NCBI RefSeq assembly: GCF_009827325.1
Contig: NZ_WTYC01000003.1
Location: 186,001 to 250,000, forward strand
Source of the DNA: Qipengyuania vulgaris
GTDB taxonomy: Bacteria > Pseudomonadota > Alphaproteobacteria > Sphingomonadales > Sphingomonadaceae
Length of the DNA stretch: 64,000 nucleotides
Direction: 5' to 3'
Shown piece after piece: positions 52,055 to 60,686 of this stretch (position 1 is its first letter; every line of letters starts with the position of its first letter). The position numbers and the translations under genes are program-made. A model generated the notes under the pieces. The model saw only the letters and a list, made by a program, of their open reading frames with translations, did no database searches and was not told the DNA's origin.

Positions 52055-52513
52055 ATGGCCACATCGGCTTCGAATGTTTCGGAAAAGCTCGCTGAGGCGA
52101 AAGCTTCCGTCGCTCCAGACTATGTCCCCTCGGATGACGAAGAATACATGGGGCCAAGGCAGCTCGCTTATTTCCGCATGCTGTTGCTCGACTGGAAGAA
52201 GTCGATCCATGACGCGGCCGGCCAGACGCTGCAATCGCTGCAAGATGGCCCCATCCGCGAACCCGACCTCAACGATCGCGCCTCTTCCGAAACCGACTGG
52301 GGGATCGAACTGCGGACCCGCGACCGCCAGCGCAAGCTCATCTCGAAAATCGATTCTGCGCTGCGTCGGATCGATCAGGGTGAATACGGCTGGTGCGAAG
52401 TGTCCGGCGATCCCATCGGCCTCAAGCGCCTGATCGCCCGCCCGGTGGCGACCATGACCGTCGAAGCGCAGGAAGCACACGAGCGCCGCGAGAAAATTTC
52501 GCGCGACGATTGA
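52055..52513 (+). CDS. dksA: DksA/TraR-family RNA polymerase-binding regulator
   Basis: 152 aa. The coiled-coil region (MGPRQLAYFRMLLLDWKKSIHDAA to about 90) has ASSETDWGIELRTRDRQRKLISKIDSAL with the two acidic tip residues region (DLNDRASSETD) that enter the polymerase channel. The zinc-finger region is degenerate: only one of the usual four cysteines remains (GWCEVSGDPIGLKRL, then MTVEAQ in place of CxxC). DksA with ppGpp controls ribosomal and amino-acid promoters. The ATG at 52055 was chosen by similarity to family N-termini. Confidence 0.9.
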   Translation: MATSASNVSEKLAEAKASVAPDYVPSDDEEYMGPRQLAYFRMLLLDWKKSIHDAAGQTLQSLQDGPIREPDLNDRASSETDWGIELRTRDRQRKLISKIDSALRRIDQGEYGWCEVSGDPIGLKRLIARPVATMTVEAQEAHERREKISRDD

Positions 52514-52635
52514 AGCCTTTCTCCAAAAGTTAGCGGATTAACCTTTTTCGCCAACCATTGGTTATTATCCTCGACTTAGCCTGTTCTCCAGTGGGGAAGG
52601 GTCAGCCGGGATCGCTGATAATCAAGGCGAAAGAG

Positions 52636-53001
52636 ATGACTGCAATAGATACGCGCAATCTGAAGCGCGACAGCCTTTTCCTCATGGCCGACGTGCGGCT
52701 CGAAGGCTCGCTCCGGAGCGAGCGGGTAAAGGTCCGGAACCTCTCCGATGGCGGAATGATGGTGGAAGGTGAGCTGGTTGCCTCGCCTGGCCAGCGCGTT
52801 GTCGTCACCCTGAAGAAGATCGGCGAAGTTGGCGGCGTGGTGGCATGGAACCAGAGCGCCCGCGTCGGAATTTCCTTCGACGAGCAAGTCGATGCCAGCC
52901 TCGCGCGGACCAGCCTCGTCGGCGAAATGCCGGAAGCGCCGCGCTATGCCCGGCCAGCGGTGGCCCCGACGACGCACATCTGGAGCGTCCGCAAGCTCTG
53001 A
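52636..53001 (+). CDS. PilZ-domain protein
   Basis: 121 aa. The PilZ fold appears as KRDSLFLMADVRLEGSLRSERVKVRNLSDGGMMVEGE, with RDS in place of the common RxxxR and NLSDGG for the D/NxSxxG motif, the c-di-GMP site. The first motif is incomplete, so binding is uncertain. It follows dksA by 122 bp; a near-palindrome AACCATTGGTT lies at 52552-52562 just upstream. Start at ATG 52636 after GGCGAAAGAG. Confidence 0.82.
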   Translation: MTAIDTRNLKRDSLFLMADVRLEGSLRSERVKVRNLSDGGMMVEGELVASPGQRVVVTLKKIGEVGGVVAWNQSARVGISFDEQVDASLARTSLVGEMPEAPRYARPAVAPTTHIWSVRKL

Positions 53002-53044
53002 TCGGCATGCTTGAACCTGGCTGCGGCGGTGCTAGGTCGAGTTC

Positions 53045-54508
53045 ATGCGCTGCCCTATCCCGGTCCTGCTGATGTCAGCCCTGCTGGGTGCCTGTAGCGC
53101 CGGCGCGGACGATGGCGTGGTCGATGTCGCCTATATCGGCAATACGGCATCACTGTTTTCCTCCGATCCGGAACTTGCACCCGGTGCCCGGCTGCTGCGC
53201 TCGGCCCAGCGTCAGGGGCTGGTCCGCCTGAACGCGCAGGGCGAAGTTGTGCCCGGACTGGCCGAACGCTGGATCGTAACCGACGACGGGCGAAGCTACA
53301 TCTTCAGGATAAGGGAATTCGACCTGCCTGACGGGACGCGCCTGACTGCGCAGGCCGTGGCAGACGATTTGCGCAGCACTATCGAATTGCTAGAGGGTAC
53401 CAGTCTGGGCCTGGATCTGGAGAAGGTGTCCGAAGTGCGTGCGATGACGGGGCGGGTCATCGAAGTCCGGCTGCGCAGCCCGATGCCGGGCTTCCTCAGC
53501 CTGCTGGCGCAGCCGGAGCTGGGTGTTGCCTTGCGCAACACCGATGCCGGGCCGATGGTCGCACGCCTCGATGACGGAACGGCCGTTCTGCAGGCAATGC
53601 CTCCCGAACAGCGCGGACTGTCGCCGGAAGAGGGCTGGGAAGAGCTGGTCAGCATCGTGCAGATCAGCCCGCTCGCCCCGACCGAGGCGGCGCGCGCCTT
53701 CGCGGAGGGGCAAGTGGACGTCCTTCTCGGCGGCCGGCTGGAAACCTTGCCGCTGGCAATCACCGGCGCCCTTTCGCGGGGCACGGTGCGCGTGGATCCT
53801 GCCATAGGTCTTTACGGAATCGACGTTGCGCGCCCCGAAGGATTCCTCGCTTCGGCGACCAATCGCGAGGCACTGGCGCTGGCGATCGACCGGCCCACGC
53901 TGGTGCAGCAGTTCAACCTCGCCGGATGGACGGGTTCGAACCGGATCGTGGCCGATGGCATGCCCGGTGACGACGAGACGGTGGGCGAGCGCTGGCAAGG
54001 CCTGTCGCTGGAGCAAAGACGCGCGCGGGCTTCTTCGATCGTGCAACAATGGAAGGGCGGAGGCGGAGGAGACGTCACGCTATCCATCTTCCTGCCGCAG
54101 GGGCCCGGCTCCGACCGGCTCTTTACCGCCCTGGCGCGCGATCTCGCGACGATCGGGGTCGCCCTGGAACGGGTTCAAGACGCAGAAGATGCGGACCTCA
54201 CCCTGCGCGATACGGTCGCGCGCTATCCGGGTGCACGGTGGTTCCTCAACCAGTTCAATTGCGAGTTTTCCGCGCCGGTCTGCTCGCCCGATGCGGATTT
54301 CCTCGTCCAGCTGTCGCTCGATGCGGCGGACCCCGCGGAAGAAGCCTCGTACCTTTCCGAAGCCGAGCAGACACTGACCGCGACCAATCTGTATATCCCG
54401 CTGGGCTCACCGATTCGCTGGTCGCAGGTGCGTGCGGGGGTCGAGGGCTTCTCGGAAAACACCTGGGCGTTCCATCCCTTGTTCCCATTGAGCCGCGCTC
54501 CCATCTAG
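53045..54508 (+). CDS. Family-5 solute-binding lipoprotein, orphan
   Basis: 487 aa. The lipobox is LLGAC (Cys17). The fold is SBP_bac_5 (peptide/nickel/oligopeptide): LVRLNAQGEVVPGLAERWIVTDDGRSYIFRIR, VADDLRSTIELL, and NREALALAIDRPTLVQQFNLAGW. No ABC permease or ATPase gene is near, so it is an orphan that may act with a transporter elsewhere or in a non-transport role. The DUF4112 gene follows after six bases. Confidence 0.83.
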   Translation: MRCPIPVLLMSALLGACSAGADDGVVDVAYIGNTASLFSSDPELAPGARLLRSAQRQGLVRLNAQGEVVPGLAERWIVTDDGRSYIFRIREFDLPDGTRLTAQAVADDLRSTIELLEGTSLGLDLEKVSEVRAMTGRVIEVRLRSPMPGFLSLLAQPELGVALRNTDAGPMVARLDDGTAVLQAMPPEQRGLSPEEGWEELVSIVQISPLAPTEAARAFAEGQVDVLLGGRLETLPLAITGALSRGTVRVDPAIGLYGIDVARPEGFLASATNREALALAIDRPTLVQQFNLAGWTGSNRIVADGMPGDDETVGERWQGLSLEQRRARASSIVQQWKGGGGGDVTLSIFLPQGPGSDRLFTALARDLATIGVALERVQDAEDADLTLRDTVARYPGARWFLNQFNCEFSAPVCSPDADFLVQLSLDAADPAEEASYLSEAEQTLTATNLYIPLGSPIRWSQVRAGVEGFSENTWAFHPLFPLSRAPI

Positions 54509-54514
54509 CCGTTT

Positions 54515-54985
54515 ATGGAAGATAATCGTCTCACGCCGATCGAACCCGACGACACGCGCGGTCAGGGCTTTACCGATGATTCCGGCGCCCGCCCGATGCG
54601 CTTCGATTTTCCGATGGGCAACGATCCGCAATCGGTTCGCCGCCGCGTGGAAGCGATGGAAATCATCCTCGAGCGCAGCATGGTTATTCCGGGGACGAAC
54701 TACCGTATCGGCCTCGACACGATCGTCGGGCTCGTGCCTGTGATCGGCGATATCGTGACGGCCGCGATGGGCAGCTATATCGTCTGGGAAGCGCGCAATC
54801 TTGGCCTGCCGAAATGGAAGCTGTGGCACATGATGGGCCGCGTCGGCCTCGATACCGCAGTGGGCGCGGTGCCTCTGGTGGGCGACGCCTTCGACCTCGT
54901 TTACCGCTCGAACACGAAGAACCTGAAGACGATCAGGAAGCACCTCGACAAACATCATCCGCAGACCCGGGTCATAGACCAGTAG
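54515..54985 (+). CDS. DUF4112 membrane protein
   Basis: 156 aa. After a soluble N-terminus (about 45 residues) comes the DUF4112 core: IGLDTIVGLVPVIGDIVTAAMGSYIVWEARNLGLP, a membrane segment, and VGLDTAVGAVPLVGDAFDLVYRSNTKNLK, the repeated G-VP-GD pattern of the family. Function unknown. It is six bases after the solute-binding gene and 36 bases before kynA, on the same strand. Confidence 0.85.
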   Translation: MEDNRLTPIEPDDTRGQGFTDDSGARPMRFDFPMGNDPQSVRRRVEAMEIILERSMVIPGTNYRIGLDTIVGLVPVIGDIVTAAMGSYIVWEARNLGLPKWKLWHMMGRVGLDTAVGAVPLVGDAFDLVYRSNTKNLKTIRKHLDKHHPQTRVIDQ

Positions 54986-55021
54986 TTTGCGCGCGCCGTA
55001 ATGCGCGCTAGGGCGGCGGGC

Positions 55022-55813
55022 ATGGCTTCCGACGTTACCTATTCGAGCTATCTCGATCTCGACCGCATCCTGTCCGCCCAGCATCCGGCGAGCGATGCGC
55101 ATGACGAGATGCTGTTCATCATCGTCCATCAGGCCAGTGAGCTGTGGCTCAAGCTGTGCCTCCACGAGCTGGAGGAAGCCCGGACCTGCATCCAGCAGGA
55201 TCGGCTGCGCCCTGCCTTCAAGATGCTCGCCCGCGTGGCGCGTGCGCAGGGGCAGCTGATCCAGAGCTGGGACGTGCTCAGCACCATGACCCCGCACGAT
55301 TATTCGACCATCCGCCCCTTCCTCGGCGGATCGAGCGGGTTCCAGAGCGCGCAGTACCGGATGATGGAATTCCTGCTCGGCGGGCGCAATCCTGACATGA
55401 TCACCATGCACGAAGCAACGCCCGAAGTGGCGGAGGGCCTGCGCGAGGAACTCACCCGCAAGAGCATCTATGCCGAGGCCATCGCGCTGCTGGCCCGGCG
55501 CGGGTTCGACATTCCGGACGATATCCTGGGGCGCGATCACGGCAGCGCGTGGGAGCATTCCCCGGCAGTCGAGGCGGCTTGGGCAAAAATTTACCGTGAC
55601 CCGAAGGAATATTGGGACCTCTACGAACTGGCCGAAAAGCTGGTCGATCTGGAATACCATTTCCAGCGCTGGCGCTTCGGCCATCTCAAGACGGTCGAAC
55701 GGATCATCGGCTTCAAGAAGGGCACCGGCGGGACCCCCGGTGTGCCCTATCTCGCGGGCGTGCTGAAGGCGGCCTTCTTCCCCGAACTTCTCAGCGTGAG
55801 GACCGCCCTGTGA
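55022..55813 (+). CDS. kynA: Tryptophan 2,3-dioxygenase
   Basis: 263 aa. Heme enzyme that opens the indole ring of tryptophan to N-formylkynurenine. Family segments are SSYLDLDRILSAQHP, LFIIVHQASELWLKLCLHEL, GGSSGFQSAQYRMMEF and FQRWRFGHLKTVERIIGFKKGTGGTPGVPYL, which holds the heme His and substrate-binding residues. Start ATG 55022 was chosen over 55001 for similarity. Its TGA overlaps the GTG of kynB. Confidence 0.95.
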   Translation: MASDVTYSSYLDLDRILSAQHPASDAHDEMLFIIVHQASELWLKLCLHELEEARTCIQQDRLRPAFKMLARVARAQGQLIQSWDVLSTMTPHDYSTIRPFLGGSSGFQSAQYRMMEFLLGGRNPDMITMHEATPEVAEGLREELTRKSIYAEAIALLARRGFDIPDDILGRDHGSAWEHSPAVEAAWAKIYRDPKEYWDLYELAEKLVDLEYHFQRWRFGHLKTVERIIGFKKGTGGTPGVPYLAGVLKAAFFPELLSVRTAL

Positions 55814-56451
55814 GCAGCTGGAAAAGCAAGCGCCGCATCTGGGACATCAGCCAGGTCCTCCGTCCGGGCCTGCCCGTCTGGCCGGGTGATACCGCCTTCG
55901 GTTTCGAGCGCACATGGCGGATGGACGAGGGCTCGCCGGTCAATGTCGGCAGGATGACCATGAGCACGCATTCGGGCACCCATGCCGATGCGCCGCTGCA
56001 TTATGCCGAAGACGGTCTCGACGCCGCCAGCATGGAGCTCGACCCCTATATCGGAACCTGCCTCGTGGTCGATGCGCGCGGCGTGAACGGCGAAGTCGAC
56101 GTGGCCGACCTGCCGCATATCGAAAGCGTGGACCGCGTGCTGTTCCGCACCTGGGACGCGTTCCCACATGACGAATGGCGCAGCGACTGGCTGCCGATCG
56201 CCGCCGAAACGGTCGAATGGCTCGCGCTGCAGGGCGTCAAGCTGATCGGCACCGATGCGCCCAGCGTTGATCCGCAGGAGAGCAAGACGATGGACGCCCA
56301 TCACGCCGTGTTGAAACACGACATGCGTATCCTCGAAGGGCTGGTGCTCGATGACGTGCCGGAAGGGCGTTACGAACTGATTGCGCTCCCGCTGAAAGTC
56401 GGCGGCGGCGATGCCGGGCTGTGCCGCGCGATCCTGCGGGAGCTTGCGTGA
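55810..56451 (+). CDS. kynB: Kynurenine formamidase (cyclase family)
   Basis: 213 aa. It hydrolyses N-formylkynurenine to kynurenine and formate. The metal-binding motif HSGTHADAPLHY of the bacterial KynB/cyclase family is present, with LIGTDAPSVDPQESKTMDAHH in the C-terminal half. The start is GTG at 55810 (SSWKSKRRIWDISQVL); the gene is coupled to kynA. Its TGA overlaps the kynU ATG (TGATG). Confidence 0.93.
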   Translation: MSSWKSKRRIWDISQVLRPGLPVWPGDTAFGFERTWRMDEGSPVNVGRMTMSTHSGTHADAPLHYAEDGLDAASMELDPYIGTCLVVDARGVNGEVDVADLPHIESVDRVLFRTWDAFPHDEWRSDWLPIAAETVEWLALQGVKLIGTDAPSVDPQESKTMDAHHAVLKHDMRILEGLVLDDVPEGRYELIALPLKVGGGDAGLCRAILRELA

Positions 56452-57668
56452 TGCTCGACCGGGCAAGAGTCCTCGATGCGGGCGATCCCTTGGAGGAATA
56501 TCGCGAGCGCTTCCTCGTGCCAGAAGGCGTGATCTACCTCGATGGCAATTCGCTGGGCTGCCTGCCCAAGGCAACGCCAGCACGGATCGAACAGGTGGTG
56601 CGCGAAGAGTGGGGGCAGGACCTCATCCGCAGCTGGAACAGCGCCGGCTGGATCGACATGCCCGCCCGCGTCGGGGCCAAGATCGCCCCGCTGATCGGCG
56701 CGCAGCCGCACGAAGTCATCGCCTGCGATTCGACCAGTGTGAACCTGTTCAAGCTAATCTCCGCCGCGCTGGCGTTGAGGCCGGATCGCAAGGTGGTCCT
56801 CAGCGAACCCGGCAATTTCCCGACCGATCTCTATATGATCGAAGGGTTGGAGAAGCAGGGCCTTGCCGAGCGGCGACTGGCCGAACGGGGCAAGCTGGTC
56901 GAAGCGCTGGATGACGGCGTAGCCCTGCTGCTGCTCACCCACACGCATTACAAGACTGGCGAACTGTTCGACATGGGCGAACTGACCCGCGCCGCACATG
57001 ACGCAGGCGCGCTGGTGCTGTGGGACCTGTCGCATTCGGGCGGCGCGCTGCCGGTGGACCTGAACGGGTGTGGAGCCGACTTTGCCGTCGGCTGCGGCTA
57101 CAAGTATTTGGGTGGCGGCCCCGGCGCGCCGGCCTATGCCTTCGTTGCCGAGCGGCATCTGGAAGCCGCGCAGCAGCCGCTGACCGGCTGGATGGGCCAC
57201 GCCGCCCCCTTCGCCTTCAGCGACGATTACGCGGCTGCACCGGGCGTCGAGAAACTGCTGTGCGGCACGCCTCCGATTCTCGGCCTCGCCGCGCTGGAAG
57301 TGGGTGTCGACCTCATCGCCGAAATCGGCGTTGAGCGGCTGTATGCAAAAGCGCAGAAGCTTTCCGAATTCTTCCGTCAGTGCCTCGCCGAAAACGGCGT
57401 CACCCTCGACCTCGTCAGCCCGGCAGACCCCGCCCGGCGCGGCAGCCAGCTCTCCTTCCGTGCGGGCCAAGCCTATGCGATCTGCCAGGCGCTGATCGCC
57501 CGCGGCGTTATCGGCGACTTCCGCGATCCCGATATCCTCCGCTTCGGCTTCGCCCCGGCCTACCTGCGCTTCGAGGACGTGGCCGAAGCCGCGCGGCATC
57601 TGGCCGAAGTGCTCGAAACCGGGGAATGGCAGCGCGAGGAATTCCGCGAGCGGGCAGCTGTTACCTAG
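56451..57668 (+). CDS. kynU: Kynureninase
   Basis: 405 aa PLP enzyme, aminotransferase fold, that cleaves kynurenine to anthranilate and alanine. Landmarks are YLDGNSLGCLPKA, CDSTSVNLFKLISAAL, EPGNFPTDLYMIEGL, LWDLSHSGGALPVDL and the PLP Lys in VGCGYKYLGGGPGAPAY. ATG 56451 overlaps the kynB stop; GTG 56448 is an alternative. It completes a kynA-kynB-kynU operon for tryptophan breakdown to anthranilate. Confidence 0.95.
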   Translation: MLDRARVLDAGDPLEEYRERFLVPEGVIYLDGNSLGCLPKATPARIEQVVREEWGQDLIRSWNSAGWIDMPARVGAKIAPLIGAQPHEVIACDSTSVNLFKLISAALALRPDRKVVLSEPGNFPTDLYMIEGLEKQGLAERRLAERGKLVEALDDGVALLLLTHTHYKTGELFDMGELTRAAHDAGALVLWDLSHSGGALPVDLNGCGADFAVGCGYKYLGGGPGAPAYAFVAERHLEAAQQPLTGWMGHAAPFAFSDDYAAAPGVEKLLCGTPPILGLAALEVGVDLIAEIGVERLYAKAQKLSEFFRQCLAENGVTLDLVSPADPARRGSQLSFRAGQAYAICQALIARGVIGDFRDPDILRFGFAPAYLRFEDVAEAARHLAEVLETGEWQREEFRERAAVT

Positions 57669-57729
57669 TGGCTGCTATGGGGTGGATTGCTGCCTTGCGC
57701 CCTATGCGAACCTGAGCAACAAACGCACC

Positions 57730-58005
57730 ATGAATCAATTCAAGCGAGCTCAGCTGTTTATCGTTGCTTTTTTTGTATCGCTGCCTCTGGCTGTCGTAGC
57801 AGGGCATTGGTTACCAGTAGAGGAGCAAAAGGCCCCGCTTGCGGTCGTAATTCCAATGGCTGTGTTTGGGTTCACCGCGCTATGGGGGTTTCGGTGCAAG
57901 AATTGTCACGAATCTATCTTTATGCGGCGGGGTCGCAGTTTTGATTATTCGCTCCCTTGGCCCTCGCGCCGGTGTTGTAGCTGCGGCGCGAAGTTCGATA
58001 CCTAA
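57730..58005 (+). CDS. Small membrane protein with zinc-ribbon cysteines
   Basis: 91 aa. Two membrane helices (LFIVAFFVSLPLAVVAGHWL and LAVVIPMAVFGFTALWGF) are followed by CKNCHESIFMRRGRSFDYSLPWPSRRCCSCGAKF, where CxxC and CxxC (with an extra Cys) form a likely zinc ribbon. I do not know the family. The DNA is visibly more AT-rich than the neighbours, hinting at a different origin. The start at 57730 was taken over 57682 because the upstream residues look non-coding. Confidence 0.6.
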   Translation: MNQFKRAQLFIVAFFVSLPLAVVAGHWLPVEEQKAPLAVVIPMAVFGFTALWGFRCKNCHESIFMRRGRSFDYSLPWPSRRCCSCGAKFDT

Positions 58006-58108
58006 GGCGCCATTATAGACCGGAATGGCGTCGTTAGCTGCCATCCCAGCCCGGGCCGCGGCTGTGTCTCGATGATGCACCAAACTCGAGAAGAGCATTT
58101 TCCTACAA

Positions 58109-58225
58109 GAACAGGCCTGTTCTATGTCGGGTTGCCGCTCTTTTCCATCGTCGGACCGTTTCTATCCATGCGATGCCGGCGCGAGGGCTGGGAACCGGAT
58201 TTCGGGTGAACTTTGGGTGAACTTT
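58109..58225. repeat. Palindrome and tandem repeat upstream of the HNH gene's 3' end
   Basis: GAACAGGCCTGTTC at 58109-58122 is a perfect 14-bp palindrome, and GGGTGAACTTT occurs twice in tandem at 58204-58214 and 58215-58225. Both lie in the gap between the zinc-ribbon gene and the convergent HNH gene (58006-58230), where no gene is seen. Confidence 0.5.
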
Positions 58226-58230
58226 GGCGG

Positions 58231-58911
58231 CTACGCTTCCAGTTCGATGTCCCAATAGAGCCAGTCGCGCCAGGTTTCGTGGAGGTAGTTCGGCGGGAAC
58301 TGCTTGCCGTGCTGCTGCAACTGCCAGTGCGTCGGCCGGATCGGTTCCGCATAAAGTTGCATGCCCGCCTGCTTCGGTGTGCGCCCGCCCTTCTTCATGT
58401 TGCAGGGCGCGCAGGCGGTGGCGATGTTTTCCCATGTCGTCTTGCCGCCCAGCCGGCGGGGGACGACATGGTCGAAGGTGAGATTGTGCTGGTCGCCGCA
58501 GAACTGACACGAAAACCGGTCGCGCAGGAACAGGTTGAAGCGGGTGAAGGCGGGAAATTCGCTCGGCTTCACATATTGCTTCAGCGCGATCACGCTGGGA
58601 ATCTTCATGTCGAGATTGGGCGAATGGACCTCGCGGTCATAGGTCTCGATCACATCCACCCGGTCGAGGAAGATCGCCTTGATCGCCGTCTGCCACGGCC
58701 ACAGGCTCAGCGGATAATAGGACAGCGGCGTATAGTCCGCGTTGAGCACCAGGCTCGGGCACGATTGCAGGTTGCGCGTCGGATCCTCGGCGCTACTTCG
58801 GAACCTGGCGGCCCTTTCCAGCAGTTCGGCCCTGAACACTTTGGCGTTCTCCCCGATCTCTTGGGTCTGATACATCCACTTGCACGGGAAAGCGTCAAGT
58901 CTGTTACGCAC
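58231..58911 (-). CDS. HNH endonuclease family protein
   Basis: 226 aa. The C-terminal half has the HNH fold: DRFSCQFCGDQHNLTFDHVVPRRLGGKTTWENIATACAPCNMKKGG, with two CxxC pairs for zinc and the DH of the HNH active site. The N-terminal half (LVLNADYTPLSYYPLSLWPWQTAIKAIF) is typical of the housekeeping HNH proteins found beside repair and tRNA genes in many bacteria. The true start may be Met13 (MYQTQEIG). It is divergent from gluQRS. Cleavage target unknown. Confidence 0.86.
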   Translation of the reverse strand: MRNRLDAFPCKWMYQTQEIGENAKVFRAELLERAARFRSSAEDPTRNLQSCPSLVLNADYTPLSYYPLSLWPWQTAIKAIFLDRVDVIETYDREVHSPNLDMKIPSVIALKQYVKPSEFPAFTRFNLFLRDRFSCQFCGDQHNLTFDHVVPRRLGGKTTWENIATACAPCNMKKGGRTPKQAGMQLYAEPIRPTHWQLQQHGKQFPPNYLHETWRDWLYWDIELEA

Positions 58912-58968
58912 TTGCTATCCACAGACTTGTCCCGTGCATATCCACATGGGCCGCAGTAGGAAGCACGC

Positions 58969-59799
58969 ATGGTGGTCACCCGTTTCGCGCCGAGTCCCAA
59001 CGGATCGTTGCATCTCGGCCACGCCTTTTCGGCGATTGCAGCGCATGACATCGCGCAAGAGCGGGGCGGGCGCTTCCTCCTGCGGATCGAGGATATCGAC
59101 GGCGAACGCTCAATGCCTGAAAAGGCGGCAGAGTTTCGCAAGGATCTCGCCTGGCTGGGTCTCGAGTGGGAAGAGGTGCCTGCGCAATCGACCCGGCTGG
59201 CGAATTACGAGGAGGCGGCGCAATACCTGCTGCACGAAGGCCTGCTCTATCCCTGCACCTGCACGCGCAAGGACATCGCCGCGCGCAATCCGCGCATGGG
59301 GCCGGAAGGCGCGGTCTATCCCGGCACCTGCAAGGGGCAGTCGCTCGATCCGGACAAGCCGGCGGCGCTGCGACTCGATGTCGACCGCGCGATGGCGGGC
59401 CTCGGCGAACTGTCCTGGGAAGACGAGGTGGGCGGCACGCAGATCGCCGACCCACGACCTTTCGGCGATGTCGTGCTGGTGAGGAAGGATGCGCCCGCCA
59501 GCTATCACCTCGCCGCGACGCTCGACGATGCCGCTGACGGTGTGACACTGGTCACGCGCGGTGAGGACCTGTTCTCTTCCACGCATGTCCACCGCGTGCT
59601 GCAGGAACTGCTCGGCCTGCCGGTGCCGACATGGCACCACCACCCGATCCTGCTCGACGAGGAGGACGAGAAGCTGGCCAAGCGGCGCTGCTCTCCCAGC
59701 CTGGCTGATCGCCGGGCGGCAGGAGAGGATGGACGCGCACTGGCGCGCCAGCTTCGCATGGGGGAATTCCCCGCTGGAATTACGCAGTCGAATGCCTAA
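58969..59799 (+). CDS. gluQ: Glutamyl-Q tRNA(Asp) synthetase
   Basis: 276 aa, a truncated class I glutamyl-tRNA synthetase without the anticodon domain. It has RFAPSPNGSLHLGHAFSA (HIGH motif), RIEDIDGERS, the zinc site CTCTRKD with YPGTC, and KLAKRRCSPSL in place of KMSKS. It attaches glutamate to queuosine in tRNA(Asp). queC lies at 31 kb, so the cell likely makes queuosine. It is followed after 9 bp by a HIG1-domain gene. Confidence 0.92.
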   Translation: MVVTRFAPSPNGSLHLGHAFSAIAAHDIAQERGGRFLLRIEDIDGERSMPEKAAEFRKDLAWLGLEWEEVPAQSTRLANYEEAAQYLLHEGLLYPCTCTRKDIAARNPRMGPEGAVYPGTCKGQSLDPDKPAALRLDVDRAMAGLGELSWEDEVGGTQIADPRPFGDVVLVRKDAPASYHLAATLDDAADGVTLVTRGEDLFSSTHVHRVLQELLGLPVPTWHHHPILLDEEDEKLAKRRCSPSLADRRAAGEDGRALARQLRMGEFPAGITQSNA

Positions 59800-59808
59800 G
59801 TAGACCGC

Positions 59809-60039
59809 ATGAACACATTCCTCATCGTCGTCCTGCTCCTGGCCATGATCATGGTTGTCATCTCGCTCGTGCGCGGAGTGGTCGCGTTCCTGCAAAGCAC
59901 CAAGATCGATCTGGAAAGCGGCCAGCAGGTCGACGCCACAGAGATGCAGCTGAAGCAGAACAAGGCGATGATGGCGCGTGTGAAATGGCAGGCGGTGGCG
60001 ATCGCCGTGATCGCGATCATGCTCGCCGTCGCTAACTGA
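59809..60039 (+). CDS. HIG1-domain membrane protein
   Basis: 76 aa with two membrane helices (FLIVVLLLAMIMVVISLVRGVVAFL and WQAVAIAVIAIMLAV) joined by a soluble loop that holds NKAMMARVKWQAV, the HIG1/RCF1 signature (Q-N-x-M-M-x-x-R). In alphaproteobacteria such proteins associate with cytochrome c oxidase; that role here is inferred from family only. It is co-directional with gluQRS and the cobalamin gene. Confidence 0.85.
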   Translation: MNTFLIVVLLLAMIMVVISLVRGVVAFLQSTKIDLESGQQVDATEMQLKQNKAMMARVKWQAVAIAVIAIMLAVAN

Positions 60040-60047
60040 TCCGCACC

Positions 60048-60626
60048 GTGGTCAAGCTCAACAAGATCTACACTCGTACCGGGGACGATGGCACTACGGG
60101 CCTAGTCGATGGCTCGCGCCTGCCCAAGCATGCCGTGCGCATGGAAGCGATCGGCGCGGTGGACGAGGCGAACTCCGCGCTCGGCCTCGCCGCCGTGGCG
60201 CTGGCCCCCAGCGAGCATGGCGAGGCGCTCAATCGTATCCAGAACGACCTGTTCGATCTTGGCGCCGACCTTGCCACACCGGCCGGGGAGGGTGACGATT
60301 TCAGCCCGTCCGAAATGGTCCTGCGGATCGTATCGCCGCAGGTCGAATGGCTGGAGAAGGGTATCGATGCCCTCAACGCAAACCTCGAGCCGCTGACCAG
60401 CTTCGTGCTGCCGGGCGGGACCGAGCAGGCCGCGCGCCTCCATGTCGCGCGCGCCGCAGCCCGCCGCGCCGAGCGTGCGATGACGTCCATGGCGGCTACC
60501 GAGCCGACCAATCCGCAGGCGCTCGCCTACATCAACCGCCTGTCGGATTACCTCTTTGTGCTCGCCCGCGTTGCCAACGACGGCGGTAAGGGCGACGTGA
60601 ACTGGATTCCGGGCGCTAATCGCTAG
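60048..60626 (+). CDS. Cob(I)yrinic acid a,c-diamide adenosyltransferase (PduO type)
   Basis: 192 aa. It adenosylates cobalamin. The ATP-binding N-terminus is VKLNKIYTRTGDDGTTGLVDG, and RRAERAMTSMA with YINRLSDYLFVLARVAND are the later PduO-family motifs. The start is GTG at 60048, nine bases after the HIG1 stop. No cobalamin riboswitch is seen before it. The presence of cobalamin enzymes elsewhere is implied but not seen here. Confidence 0.92.
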   Translation: MVKLNKIYTRTGDDGTTGLVDGSRLPKHAVRMEAIGAVDEANSALGLAAVALAPSEHGEALNRIQNDLFDLGADLATPAGEGDDFSPSEMVLRIVSPQVEWLEKGIDALNANLEPLTSFVLPGGTEQAARLHVARAAARRAERAMTSMAATEPTNPQALAYINRLSDYLFVLARVANDGGKGDVNWIPGANR

Positions 60627-60686
60627 CCAAGGCTCCGCTCCCTCGTTAGACCGCGCGCTTTGCTGCAAGTGCGAAGGGATGTTTCG

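Noticed and set aside
60627..60686. Cobalamin riboswitch around the adenosyltransferase gene
   Set aside because: Gaps on both sides are too short and lack the B12-box pattern.
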